Positions 6,577-13,812 of a stretch of DNA of 64,000 bases are shown here, piece by piece. The stretch comes from Mumia quercus (GTDB lineage: Bacteria > Actinomycetota > Actinomycetes > Propionibacteriales > Nocardioidaceae): NCBI RefSeq assembly GCF_025506335.1, contig NZ_JANZYO010000009.1, positions 1 through 64,000 of the forward strand, written 5' to 3'. The translations under genes were made by a program, and so were the position numbers. Below the pieces are notes generated by a model, which was not told where the DNA came from, did not search any database, and worked only from the letters and a program-made list of their open reading frames with translations. Within the stretch, counting starts at the first letter, position 1, and each line of letters opens with the position of its first letter.

Positions 6577-7410
6577 ATGCGCGCCTGGATCAACGGAAGA
6601 ACCCTGCAATCACCGGACGAACCCGCCCTCGGCGTCCTCGATCACGGACTCGTCGTCGGCGACGGGGTCTTCGAGACGGTGAAGGTGGTCGACGGCCAGC
6701 CGTTCGCCCTCACGCGGCACCTCGAGCGGCTCGCGCGCTCGGCCGCAGGCCTCGGGATCGGCGAGCCCGACCTCGACCTCGTACGTGAGGGGGTGGCCGC
6801 GACGGTCGAGGGCCAGGAGCTGCCCTTCGGGCGCATCCGCATCACGGTGACGTCGGGGCCGGGCCCGCTCGGGTCGCCGCGTGGCGACGAGGGTCAGACG
6901 CTCGTCGTCGTCACCGAGCCCGCCGTCCGCCCCGAGCCGACGACGGCGATCGCGACCGTGCCGTGGGTGCGCAACGAGCGCGGTGCGCTGAGCGGCCTCA
7001 AGACCACCTCGTACGCGGAGAACGCGCTCATGGTCGAGCACGCGCGACGGCAGGGCGCGTCGGAGGCCGTCATGGCGAACACCGCGGGGATGCTGTGCGA
7101 GGGGACCGGCTCGTGCGTGTTCTACGTCCTCGACGGTCAGCTCGTGACGCCGACGCTGGAGTCGGGCTGTCTCGCCGGGGTCACCCGTGCCCTCGTGCTC
7201 GAGTGGTGCCGCGATGAGATCGACGTCGTGGAGCGTGACGAGCCAATCGAGGTGCTGCAGCGTGCCGAGGAGGTCTTCCTCGCCGGCACCACCCGCGACG
7301 TCCAGGGTGTCCACCGGGTCGACGACCGCGAGCTGCCCGCACCCGGCCCGGTCACGGCGCTGGCAGCGGAGCTGTTCGCGAAGCGGGCGAAGGAGCAGGT
7401 CGACCCGTGA
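6577..7410 (+). CDS. pabC: Aminodeoxychorismate lyase-like class IV aminotransferase
   Basis: A 277-residue fold-type IV PLP enzyme. The family includes 4-amino-4-deoxychorismate lyase (p-aminobenzoate for folate), branched-chain aminotransferases and D-amino acid aminotransferases. The N-terminal DHGLVVGDGVFET (22-34) is typical. K142 in GLKTTSY is the probable PLP lysine and E175 in MLCEGTGSC is the conserved glutamate. Length and the short N terminus favour PabC over BCAT, but substrate choice cannot be proven from sequence. It appears leaderless. It overlaps the next gene tail to tail by 59 bp. Confidence 0.75.
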   Translation: MRAWINGRTLQSPDEPALGVLDHGLVVGDGVFETVKVVDGQPFALTRHLERLARSAAGLGIGEPDLDLVREGVAATVEGQELPFGRIRITVTSGPGPLGSPRGDEGQTLVVVTEPAVRPEPTTAIATVPWVRNERGALSGLKTTSYAENALMVEHARRQGASEAVMANTAGMLCEGTGSCVFYVLDGQLVTPTLESGCLAGVTRALVLEWCRDEIDVVERDEPIEVLQRAEEVFLAGTTRDVQGVHRVDDRELPAPGPVTALAAELFAKRAKEQVDP

Positions 7411-8023
7411 CGGGTTCCTCGCGCAGGCGGCCGCTCCGTGCGGCGGCGTGCACGAGGAGCGCACCGACGACGGCGCCGAGCGAGCCGAGTGCGAGGTCGC
7501 CCAGGGTGTCCGTGTAGGCGGTCTCGAGCTCGGGGGAGTGCCGCACGAACGCCACGTACTCGCCCAGCTCCCAGCCGATCGCCGTCACCGGCCCGAAGGC
7601 GAGGGCACGCTCGACGACCGCGCCGAGCGGCGCCTCGCGCCCGAGGGTGAGCACGGCGAAGCCGGCGGTCAGCAGCCCCCAATTCATGAAGTGCATCCAG
7701 TCGTCGAACCACCACACGGTGTCGAACAGGTCCAGCCGGTTGCCGAGCGTGTCCGTGAGCCAGGGCAGCGTCACGAGCAGGTCGCCGAGCCACGGGTACG
7801 CCCGTCCGCGCGGGCGCCACAGCCACCACCACAGGAGCGGGACGATCGCGGCACCGAGCGGGTACGCGACCGCCCGGAAGCCGACGGCCTTGCCGCGGAG
7901 GTTCCCCAGATCGGGGTAGACGACGGCGACCGCGAGGAGCACGACGAGGAGGATCTTCGCCGCGATGTCGAGCGCGGCGACGACACGACGCGACGGTGCG
8001 GACCCGGTTTGCGGAGCGGTCAT
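7352..8023 (-). CDS. Polytopic membrane protein, DUF2238/YjdF-like
   Basis: A 223-residue protein with about five or six hydrophobic segments (about 20-38, 50-68, 78-90, 114-127, 138-152 and 174-194). WWFDDWMHFMNW (104-115), GWELGEY (150-156) and the DTLGDLALGSLGA motif (172-184) match the conserved D-HF, E-E and DT-GD pattern of DUF2238 (YjdF) membrane proteins, whose role is unknown. The tail is Pro/Arg-rich. The ATG follows TAGCGT by 6 nt without a ribosome site, so the mRNA is probably leaderless. Confidence 0.65.
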   Translation of the reverse strand: MTAPQTGSAPSRRVVAALDIAAKILLVVLLAVAVVYPDLGNLRGKAVGFRAVAYPLGAAIVPLLWWWLWRPRGRAYPWLGDLLVTLPWLTDTLGNRLDLFDTVWWFDDWMHFMNWGLLTAGFAVLTLGREAPLGAVVERALAFGPVTAIGWELGEYVAFVRHSPELETAYTDTLGDLALGSLGAVVGALLVHAAARSGRLREEPVTGRPAPSPASRTAPLPAP

Positions 8024-8029
8024 GCGCGT

Positions 8030-8035
8030 ACGCTA
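8030..8035 (-). promoter_or_regulatory. -10 hexamer of the DUF2238-like gene
   Basis: TAGCGT on the minus strand ends 6 nt before the ATG at 8023. This is the leaderless pattern seen repeatedly in this window. Confidence 0.5.
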
Positions 8036-8069
8036 GTCTCTGTGACGTCCCGCTGAGACGGGATGCAGC

Positions 8070-8144
8070 GGGCGATTGGCGCAGTGGTAGCGCGCTTCGT
8101 TCACACCGAAGAGGTCACTGGTTCGAACCCAGTATCGCCCACCA
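8070..8144 (+). tRNA. tRNA-Val (anticodon CAC)
   Basis: The 75-nt cloverleaf has acceptor GGGCGAT/ATCGCCC, anticodon stem CTTCG/CGAAG with loop TTCACAC (CAC), T arm ACTGG-TTCGAAC-CCAGT and an encoded CCA. The last 27 bases before the terminal A recur at 8957-8983, marking an integration site. Confidence 0.95.
8117..8143. repeat. Attachment-site copy inside tRNA-Val (attL-like)
   Basis: These 27 bp cover the T arm, 3' acceptor strand and ACC of tRNA-Val(CAC). They are identical to 8957-8983, in direct orientation 840 bp apart. Duplication of a tRNA 3' end is the footprint of integrase-mediated insertion. Confidence 0.8.
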
Positions 8145-8161
8145 GCAAGCACCGCAGGTCA

Positions 8162-8193
8162 GAGGCCGGTTTCGCGAAAGCGCGACCGGCCTC
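8162..8193 (+). terminator. Hairpin terminator after tRNA-Val(CAC)
   Basis: GAGGCCGGT (8162-8170) pairs with ACCGGCCTC (8185-8193), with an inner CGCG/CGCG pairing around AAA. It lies 18 nt after the tRNA. No strong T run follows, so its efficiency is uncertain. Confidence 0.5.
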
Positions 8194-8221
8194 GTGCCAT
8201 TTCCGTGCCACCATCGTGCCA
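8193..8221. repeat. Three CGTGCCA repeats at exact 11-bp spacing
   Basis: CGTGCCA occurs at 8193-8199, 8204-8210 and 8215-8221. A spacing of one helical turn puts all three on the same DNA face. Short direct repeats of this kind beside an attachment site resemble the arm-type sites of tyrosine integrases, or Xis sites. Confidence 0.6.
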
Positions 8222-8304
8222 GGCCATCCGGAGCTGCCGCGGGCCCTCCTGTCTCTCGGTGAAATCTGGTGCGTTCTGCATCGGACACACCTAGCGTTCG
8301 ATGG

Positions 8305-8790
8305 ATGGGGTTCCTGCAGCGTCGCGCGTTCAAGGTCGGCCGTCGGTCGGCGTTGTTCACCTGGAGATGGATCGGATTGCCGCGCCCATTCGAGACCGGC
8401 CTTACTTTCGAGCACCTGCAGCGCTACGACCCGAGCGGACTTCATGTGGTCGGCGCGCTGCTTCTCACGGATCGGCGTGTCGCGTGGCGGGCAGGTCCGA
8501 ACGGACAGACCGGGTTTGACCTTGAGCACGGGGAGTACTCGATCGAGCGATTCGCGGGCGAACTTGCTGCCTTCGTGCTCACTTCTGATGCGGATGGCGC
8601 ATGCGCGATCTTCCAGCCAGCTCATCGCGTTCTTGCGGTCGGCCTCGAAGTCGAATACCTGGCTTCGCTCATCGCGAAGGCCACGGGTTCGCCGTGGGAG
8701 TTGCACGACACGTTCGTGGACGTCGGCGGCCAGTCACTTGTCGCCGATCCCTCCCCGCGGTGTGTGGGTGTCCTAATGGACGTGCTCTGA
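8305..8790 (+). CDS. Hypothetical island cargo protein, C terminus probably altered
   Basis: A 161-residue soluble protein, basic at the N terminus (MGFLQRRAFKVGRR), then mixed alpha/beta. I recognise no domain. It is the only intact gene of the tRNA-Val island. The stop codon TGA (8788-8790) is formed by the first three bases of an IS-type terminal repeat, so the original protein probably continued and is now truncated. An upstream in-frame ATG at 8269 is less likely. TAGCGT at 8292-8297 may be a -10 element for a leaderless mRNA. Confidence 0.5.
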   Translation: MGFLQRRAFKVGRRSALFTWRWIGLPRPFETGLTFEHLQRYDPSGLHVVGALLLTDRRVAWRAGPNGQTGFDLEHGEYSIERFAGELAAFVLTSDADGACAIFQPAHRVLAVGLEVEYLASLIAKATGSPWELHDTFVDVGGQSLVADPSPRCVGVLMDVL

Positions 8791-8853
8791 ACCGCCCCGG
8801 CGTGAGCGGAACTCGGGACACACCAAGCTCTCTGGACACGCCGGGGAGGTTCA
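8788..8853. mobile_element. 66-bp element of two facing IS3-type ends (MITE-like)
   Basis: The left end TGAACCGCCCCGGCGTG (8788-8804) faces the complement TGAACCTCCCCGGCGTG (8853-8837). The inner bases also partly match. The right end corresponds closely to the IS end at 102-127. Only about 20 bp lie between the repeats, so this is either an internally deleted IS or a miniature element. No target duplication is clear (CTC left, CTT right). Confidence 0.6.
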
Positions 8854-8942
8854 CTTCAACACTCACCACCGCGCCCACTACGCCACCGGCAGGCAAACCA
8901 CCGATCACCCGACTGACCAACCTCCCCGGACGTCACAACTAG
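8854..8942 (+). pseudogene. Frameshifted C-terminal remnant of an IS481-like transposase
   Basis: Starting within the repeat end, one frame reads VHFNTHHRAHYATG. After a one-base shift another frame continues GKPPITRLTNLPGRHN and stops at 8940-8942. Joined, this resembles the end of IS481-family transposases (HYN-HR-H-A-GG-PP-TRL-N pattern). Only about 30 codons survive, directly before the right attachment copy. Confidence 0.4.
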
Positions 8943-8956
8943 TCGCATGCGTTGAT

Positions 8957-8983
8957 ACTGGTTCGAACCCAGTATCGCCCACC
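8957..8983. repeat. Second attachment-site copy (attR-like)
   Basis: This is an exact 27-bp copy of 8117-8143. It lacks the 5' part of a tRNA, so it is not a functional tRNA gene. Confidence 0.8.
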
Positions 8984-9021
8984 GCAAGCAAGTGCCCCTG
9001 ACCTGCGAGTCCGCGAGGCTG

Positions 9022-9786
9022 TCAGCGGCCCACGCCTCGTACCGGCCGCAGCCGTCCACCGACGAGGCGCGCGGCCCACCAGAGGAGTGCGAGCAGCGCC
9101 GCCATCGCCACGACGCCCGCGACGCCACCCTTGGTCGCGTCGGTGAGGACGCCCTCGAGCACCTGGCCGGTGCCGAGCTCGTCGGACGCCGCGAGCCACG
9201 AGCGGCTGGCGAACCCAGCACCGGCGAGCGCGGCGACAACGCAGGCGACAGCGACTGCGAGCAGCCGTCGCCGTACGAGCGGCTCGCCCCAGGCGACAGC
9301 GCGACGCCGACGCCACGCGATCACGAGCAGCACCGCGAGACCCAGCGCCGTGCTCGCGTGCTGCAGCACCCGCGACGCCACCCCGCCGCCCTCGGTCAGC
9401 GCGTCCCACGCCAGGTGGGTGAGGATCCCGAGGACGAGCGAGACGGCCACCCAGGCCCCGCGGCGCACGAGCGCCCACGGTGCCCGCTCCACCGCCGTAC
9501 GCGACCCAGCGCCCGCAACCCAGCGCAGCGGCGGGATCACGAGCAGCCCGCCCACGTAGACGACAAGCGCCAGGGGCAGCGTCACCGAGACGAGCTCCGC
9601 GAAGGCGTGCGAGGCGGTCGCGTTGACGTACGGCTCGTACCAGGACTCGGCGGTGACGGGGACCGACGCCGCTCGGAGGAAGTACGGCAGGTCCGGTGCG
9701 AGCGACCCCGCGACGAGCGCCAACAGGCTCAGCGGACCCCGCGCCAAGGGAAGGACGGCAACCGGGTGGACGAGGGTGAACGGCAC
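9022..9786 (-). CDS. DUF4184 family membrane protein
   Basis: A 254-residue protein starting MPFTLVHPVAVLPLAR, the hallmark of DUF4184, with GSLAPDLPYFL at about 28-38. Further segments near 68-85, 108-126, 148-162, 178-195 and 218-238 are hydrophobic, giving about six membrane spans. The conserved His, Asp and HLAWD (about 121-125) could form a metal site like those in related membrane hydrolases, but no activity is established. The GTG start lies 6 nt after TAGGCT with no ribosome site. Confidence 0.8.
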   Translation of the reverse strand: MPFTLVHPVAVLPLARGPLSLLALVAGSLAPDLPYFLRAASVPVTAESWYEPYVNATASHAFAELVSVTLPLALVVYVGGLLVIPPLRWVAGAGSRTAVERAPWALVRRGAWVAVSLVLGILTHLAWDALTEGGGVASRVLQHASTALGLAVLLVIAWRRRRAVAWGEPLVRRRLLAVAVACVVAALAGAGFASRSWLAASDELGTGQVLEGVLTDATKGGVAGVVAMAALLALLWWAARLVGGRLRPVRGVGR

Positions 9787-9792
9787 CCGCGA

Positions 9793-9798
9793 AGCCTA
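9793..9798 (-). promoter_or_regulatory. -10 hexamer of the DUF4184 gene
   Basis: TAGGCT on the minus strand, 6 nt before the GTG at 9786-9784. The spacing predicts a leaderless mRNA. Confidence 0.5.
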
Positions 9799-9821
9799 AG
9801 GAGTCGATGCGAGAGCTCACG

Positions 9822-11681
9822 CTAGCGCCTCGCCGAGACGCGTGCGGCGAGCAGCGCGAGGGCAGCGCAGACCCCGGCAGTGGTGACGAGCGGCAACCAC
9901 GGGACGGTCATCGTCAGGAGTTGGTCGCCCACATCGCGCGTGATCGCCGTCCAGACCAGCCAGCCGACGAGCAGCGTGGTGGCACCGCCGAGGACGAGTC
10001 CGGTAGCCGTCGTCAGCCCGGCCTGCCACAGCGCGGTGCTGCGTACCTGCCTCGGAGTCGCCCCGAGCAGCGCGAGCAGGCGCCGCTGGCGGGACCGCTG
10101 CGCCGCTCCGATGAGGGTGGCGTTGACGATCGCGATGCCCGCGTAGATCCCGGCTGGGCCGAGGAGGACCAGCAGCGCCACGGTGTTCATCCGTCGCGTC
10201 GAGGAGGCGATGTCGTCCATCCACTGGTCCGCCGGAACGGCTGCGTCTGCGGCGACGGCACGCGTCGCCGTCAGTAGCTCGCGATCGCTGACACCAGGCG
10301 CCGGGCTCACGAAGAGCACGGACGGTTCGCTCGCGCGGCGGCCTGCGAGATCCGCAGGCACCATCAGGTCACCGTAGAGGTCTGCGGCGTCCGGGACGAC
10401 GGCGACGACCTTCAACCGGAGCGTCCGTCCTTCGTCGAGCCTGGCGTTCACGTGACCACCGAGGCGGACTCCGGAGTCGAACATCCACGACTCCGACGCC
10501 GCGAGCGTACGGCCGCGCAGGTCGTCGAGATCTCCCCGGACGGCACGCAGGCGACGCGACTGTGCGGCGCGCTCCACGTCCACCACGTCGACGTCCTGGG
10601 GTCCGGTCTCGTCGAACGAGACCGGGACGGTACGCCGCGCGTCGACCGCCCCGACGGCGGGATCGGCCGCGAGGCGTCGAGCCGCACCCGGATCCGTCAC
10701 GACCACGGGCGCCGCCAGCTGGGTCGCGTTCAGCGCGTGACTCCAGTCGACGGTGAAGCCCATCGTGACGACCAGCGAGCCGGCGATCGCGGCGATCGCC
10801 GTCACCGGGGCGGCCACCGCCGAGGTCGTACGGACAGAGGTGCGCAGCTCGTCCGCGGCCAGCCGGGCGGCCACCGAGCGGCGGGCGAACGGGCGGGCGA
10901 CCACCCCGGCCAGCCAAGGCACCACCACCGGGCCGAGCGCGGTGAGCGCGACCACCACCAGGAGCGGGAGCAGGATTCCGACGAGCATCGCGGCGACGGG
11001 CGGCATACGACCGGACAGAAGGACGACCGCCACTACGGCGGCAACAGCGACCGCTCCGGTGAGGACGGCACCCACACCCGGGCGTCGTCGCTCGAGCGCG
11101 GCTTCGCGCAGCGCCGCGACGGGCGCGACTTTCGAGGCACGCTTCGCCGCGCGGCGAGAGCCGAGCAGGGCGACGACGAGCCCCGTCGGAGCAGCGACCG
11201 CCCACGGCACCCACACGGGCGGCGCGTCGAGGTGCAGGCTCGTCGCGCCGACCATGCGTACGGCCGTGAGCGTGACCGGACCGAGCGCGGTCGCGAGGAG
11301 GCCGCCGACCACCGTCGCGCCGATCGCGACCACGACCGCCTCCCCGAGGAGCAGGCGACGGACCTGTTTCGGGGTGGCGCCGACCAGGCGCAGCAGGCCC
11401 AGCTCGCGCTGACGGGTGGCGACCACGAAGCCGAACGTGCTGGCGACGACGAACAGGGCCATGAACAGCGAGATCGCCGACATGAACCCGAACATCGCTG
11501 AGAGGTCCTCGAGCTGAGCGCGGGCGGCGTCGTCCGCGCCGGCGCGTCGCGCCGTGGTCTCGACCGAGCCGATCATCGTGACCGTGAGGGCGATCAGCAC
11601 GATGCCGAACGCCAGGGCGGTGAACGCTCCGGCGTACGCCCTCCACGAGCTGCGTACAGTCTTGCGGCTGAGGGTCAGCAT
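9822..11681 (-). CDS. ABC exporter permease with two FtsX domains
   Basis: A 619-residue integral membrane protein. The N-terminal TM (about 20-42) is followed by a three-TM FtsX domain (about 85-205), further TM segments near 240-310, a large extracellular region (about 330-490) and a second FtsX domain at the C terminus (about 500-615). MacB/FtsX-type permeases move lipids, peptides or antibiotics out of the membrane rather than importing solutes. The ATG overlaps the stop of the ATPase gene (TGATG), so the two form one operon. It is divergent from a two-component system that probably controls it. Confidence 0.85.
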   Translation of the reverse strand: MLTLSRKTVRSSWRAYAGAFTALAFGIVLIALTVTMIGSVETTARRAGADDAARAQLEDLSAMFGFMSAISLFMALFVVASTFGFVVATRQRELGLLRLVGATPKQVRRLLLGEAVVVAIGATVVGGLLATALGPVTLTAVRMVGATSLHLDAPPVWVPWAVAAPTGLVVALLGSRRAAKRASKVAPVAALREAALERRRPGVGAVLTGAVAVAAVVAVVLLSGRMPPVAAMLVGILLPLLVVVALTALGPVVVPWLAGVVARPFARRSVAARLAADELRTSVRTTSAVAAPVTAIAAIAGSLVVTMGFTVDWSHALNATQLAAPVVVTDPGAARRLAADPAVGAVDARRTVPVSFDETGPQDVDVVDVERAAQSRRLRAVRGDLDDLRGRTLAASESWMFDSGVRLGGHVNARLDEGRTLRLKVVAVVPDAADLYGDLMVPADLAGRRASEPSVLFVSPAPGVSDRELLTATRAVAADAAVPADQWMDDIASSTRRMNTVALLVLLGPAGIYAGIAIVNATLIGAAQRSRQRRLLALLGATPRQVRSTALWQAGLTTATGLVLGGATTLLVGWLVWTAITRDVGDQLLTMTVPWLPLVTTAGVCAALALLAARVSARR

Positions 11682-12430
11682 CACCGCTCCAGCTCGCTCA
11701 TCGTGGCGGCGATGACGCCGGCGTCGGCCTCGTACAGGCGTCCGACCACCAGCCCGTCGGCGAGGAACAGCACCTCGTCGGCGTACGAGGCGGCGAGCGG
11801 GTCGTGCGTCACCATCACGACGGTCTGGCCGCTGGCGGCGGCATCGCGCAGCAGGTCGAGCACCGTGCGTCCCGTCGCCCGGTCCAGGGCGCCGGTCGGC
11901 TCGTCGGCGAAGAGCACACGGGGCCGGCTGTGCAGGGCGCGCGCGACGGCGACCCGTTGCTGCTGTCCGCCGGAGAGCTCGGCGGGACGTCTGCCGGCGA
12001 GGTCGCGGAGACCGACGCGGTCGAGCGCGTCGAGGACCTTCGCACGCTCGATGCGCGCGCCGGCGAGCCGTGCGGGGAGAGCGACGTTGTCGTACGCGGT
12101 CAGCGCGTCGAGGAGGTTGTACGACTGGAAGACGAATCCCATCGTCGCGCGGCGCAGCTCGGTGAGGGCCGTCTGGTCGAGCCCGGTCAGTGCGACGCCA
12201 CCCACGCGGACGTGGCCGGAGCTCGGCGAGTCGAGGCCCGCGGCGAGCTGCAGGAGGGTCGACTTGCCGGACCCGCTCGGCCCCATGATCGCGGTGAAGG
12301 TGCCGGTGGGGAACGCGTGGGTGACGCCGCGCAGGGCGCGAACGTCCCCCGACGAGGACCGGTAGCTGCGGGTGACGCCGGCGAGCGCCACGGCAGGCCC
12401 GGTCGTCGTCTGGTCGTGGAGGGTGGTCAT
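11681..12430 (-). CDS. ABC transporter ATP-binding protein, MacB/LolD type
   Basis: A 249-residue ATPase. Walker A is GPSGSGKST (50-58), the Q loop is in FVFQSYN, the signature is LSGGQQQRVAVARAL and Walker B is VLFADEPTGALD, followed by the D loop and the switch histidine in VTHD. It energises the permease coded just downstream. AGGTGGAG is well placed before the ATG. The Val/Leu-rich C terminus is normal for LolD-type subunits. The transported compound is unknown; detoxification of a membrane-active agent is a fair guess given the adjacent sensor kinase. Confidence 0.9.
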   Translation of the reverse strand: MTTLHDQTTTGPAVALAGVTRSYRSSSGDVRALRGVTHAFPTGTFTAIMGPSGSGKSTLLQLAAGLDSPSSGHVRVGGVALTGLDQTALTELRRATMGFVFQSYNLLDALTAYDNVALPARLAGARIERAKVLDALDRVGLRDLAGRRPAELSGGQQQRVAVARALHSRPRVLFADEPTGALDRATGRTVLDLLRDAAASGQTVVMVTHDPLAASYADEVLFLADGLVVGRLYEADAGVIAATMSELER

Positions 12431-12476
12431 GGCTCCACCTCATCTGTTCAGGCGCGCGGGCACACGGGCCTGCGCG

Positions 12477-12512
12477 CCCGTACGAGGTAGCGCGTGCGCT
12501 ACCTCGTACGGG
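12477..12512. promoter_or_regulatory. 36-bp palindrome between exporter and two-component operons
   Basis: Arms CCCGTACGAGGTAGCGC (12477-12493) and its perfect complement (12496-12512) are separated by only GT. The site spans the region where the -35 of the histidine kinase promoter would lie and is 47 bp upstream of the exporter start. It is a strong operator candidate for the response regulator coded at 13809. A cruciform or terminator is less likely because no transcript ends here. Confidence 0.6.
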
Positions 12513-12524
12513 TCCGGGGCCCTC

Positions 12525-12530
12525 TAGGGT
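12525..12530 (+). promoter_or_regulatory. -10 hexamer of the sensor kinase gene
   Basis: TAGGGT lies 7 nt before the GTG at 12538, with no ribosome site between. This is the leaderless pattern. The palindrome ends 12 bp upstream of it. Confidence 0.5.
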
Positions 12531-12537
12531 CGAGTGC

Positions 12538-13812
12538 GTGAGCCGTCCCGACGCCTGGTCCGCCGTCCGAGGTCGGCCGTCGCGCTTCCTGCGCTCGGCC
12601 TGGCCCTGGCGTTCGGTGCTGTACGTGGCCACCACCGTCCCGGTCGGGATCGCCGTCCTCGTCGTGCTGTTCCTCGTCGTGGGGATCGGCCTGCTGACCG
12701 TGGTGCTCGTCGTCGGGGTCTTGATCCTCGCGAGGGTCCCCGTGATCGCCCGGGTGGTCGCGGGAGGCGAGCGGCGTCGGCTCGGACTGGTCCGGCGACC
12801 GACGCGCGGCGACCGTGTGCCCTGGACGGAGCAGCTCCGGGCGGCCCGCGACCTGCCGGTGGCGTGGAGCGAGGTCGGATACGCGGTGCTCCTGGCCACG
12901 GTGCTGCCGGTCGTCGACTTCGTCGCTCTCGTCCTCCTCGTCGTGCCGGCGGTCTTCCTGGTCACCCCGCTGCTCCGAGAGCTGACCGGATCCACGGTGG
13001 AGTCGGTCGGCTGGTCCATCGACACTGCGGCGGAGGCGTGGGCGGCGGTGCCGCTCGGTCTGGTCCTGCTCGTGGTCGCCCTCTACCTGCTCACCTGGCT
13101 GGCGTGCGGGCAGGCGGCGCTGACGCGGATGCTCCTCGACCCGCCTGAGGAGCGTCTCGCCGAGGCGGTCGCCAGGCTGCGCCGCTCGCGGTCGGGCCTC
13201 GTCGACGCCTTCGAGGCGGAGCGGCACCGCATCGAGCGCGACCTGCACGACGGGGTCCAGCAGCGGCTGGTGGCGCTGACCATGACCCTCGGCAGCGCAG
13301 AGATGGAGCTCGAAGACCGTGCCGCCAACGGTGGTGGTCCCACGCTCGAGCTGGTGCGGACCGCGCACCGTCAGGCCGAGGACGCGCTGGCCGACCTGCG
13401 GGCGACGGTCCGGGGGATCCACCCCCGCGTGCTGACCGAGCGCGGACTCCCCGCGGCGATCAACGAGATCGCGGACCGGTCGCCGGTCCCGGTGTCGGTG
13501 AACCTTCGGATCACCGAGCGGCTGCCGCCACCGATCGAGAACGCCGCGTACTTCGTGGTGAGCGAGGCGCTGACCAACATCGCCCGGCACGCCCACGCGA
13601 GCCGTGCTCAAGTCGCGGCCTGGGTGGAGGAGGGGGAGCGCAGGCACCTGGTGCTGTCGGTGACCGACGACGGGGTCGGTGGCGCCGACCCGGCCAGGGG
13701 GAGCGGCCTGGCAGGCTTGGCCGCGCGGATCGACGCGCTCGACGGCGTGCTCGACGTGACCAGCCCCGTGGGCGGGCCGACCGAGGTGAGGGTGAGGTGC
13801 GCGCTGCCATGA
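12538..13812 (+). CDS. NarL-type sensor histidine kinase
   Basis: A 424-residue membrane kinase. Hydrophobic segments near 28-50, 50-70, 116-146 and 170-192 form the sensor part (actinobacterial putative-sensor fold). The HisKA_3 box ERHRIERDLHDGVQQRL contains the phosphoacceptor H237. The HATPase domain follows, with SEALTNIARHA (N box) and DDGVGGADP plus GSGLAGLAARI (G boxes). The start is GTG, just after a -10 element. It overlaps its response regulator by 4 bp. It probably senses envelope stress or a drug exported by the divergent ABC system. Confidence 0.9.
   Translation: MSRPDAWSAVRGRPSRFLRSAWPWRSVLYVATTVPVGIAVLVVLFLVVGIGLLTVVLVVGVLILARVPVIARVVAGGERRRLGLVRRPTRGDRVPWTEQLRAARDLPVAWSEVGYAVLLATVLPVVDFVALVLLVVPAVFLVTPLLRELTGSTVESVGWSIDTAAEAWAAVPLGLVLLVVALYLLTWLACGQAALTRMLLDPPEERLAEAVARLRRSRSGLVDAFEAERHRIERDLHDGVQQRLVALTMTLGSAEMELEDRAANGGGPTLELVRTAHRQAEDALADLRATVRGIHPRVLTERGLPAAINEIADRSPVPVSVNLRITERLPPPIENAAYFVVSEALTNIARHAHASRAQVAAWVEEGERRHLVLSVTDDGVGGADPARGSGLAGLAARIDALDGVLDVTSPVGGPTEVRVRCALP

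Larger units (their letters stand above)
8117..8983. mobile_element. Decayed tRNA-Val-borne island of about 0.87 kb
   Basis: The segment is bounded by the 27-bp duplication. It contains a terminator, three phased CGTGCCA repeats that may be integrase arm sites, one cargo gene (8305-8790), a 66-bp element made of two IS ends, and an IS481-like transposase tail. No integrase remains, so it cannot excise by itself. Backbone resumes with the DUF4184 gene at 9022. Confidence 0.7.

Noticed and set aside
8941-8990. A second tRNA-Val gene
   Set aside because: Only the T arm and 3' acceptor strand are present; there is no 5' acceptor, D arm or anticodon arm. It is an attachment duplication.
9822-13025. 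One continuous minus-strand frame of over 1000 codons across the exporter genes and the start of the kinase gene
   Set aside because: Only the part after ATG 11681 has permease features. The rest overlaps the ATPase and kinase genes in other frames and has the Arg/Ala/Pro composition of antisense high-GC DNA.
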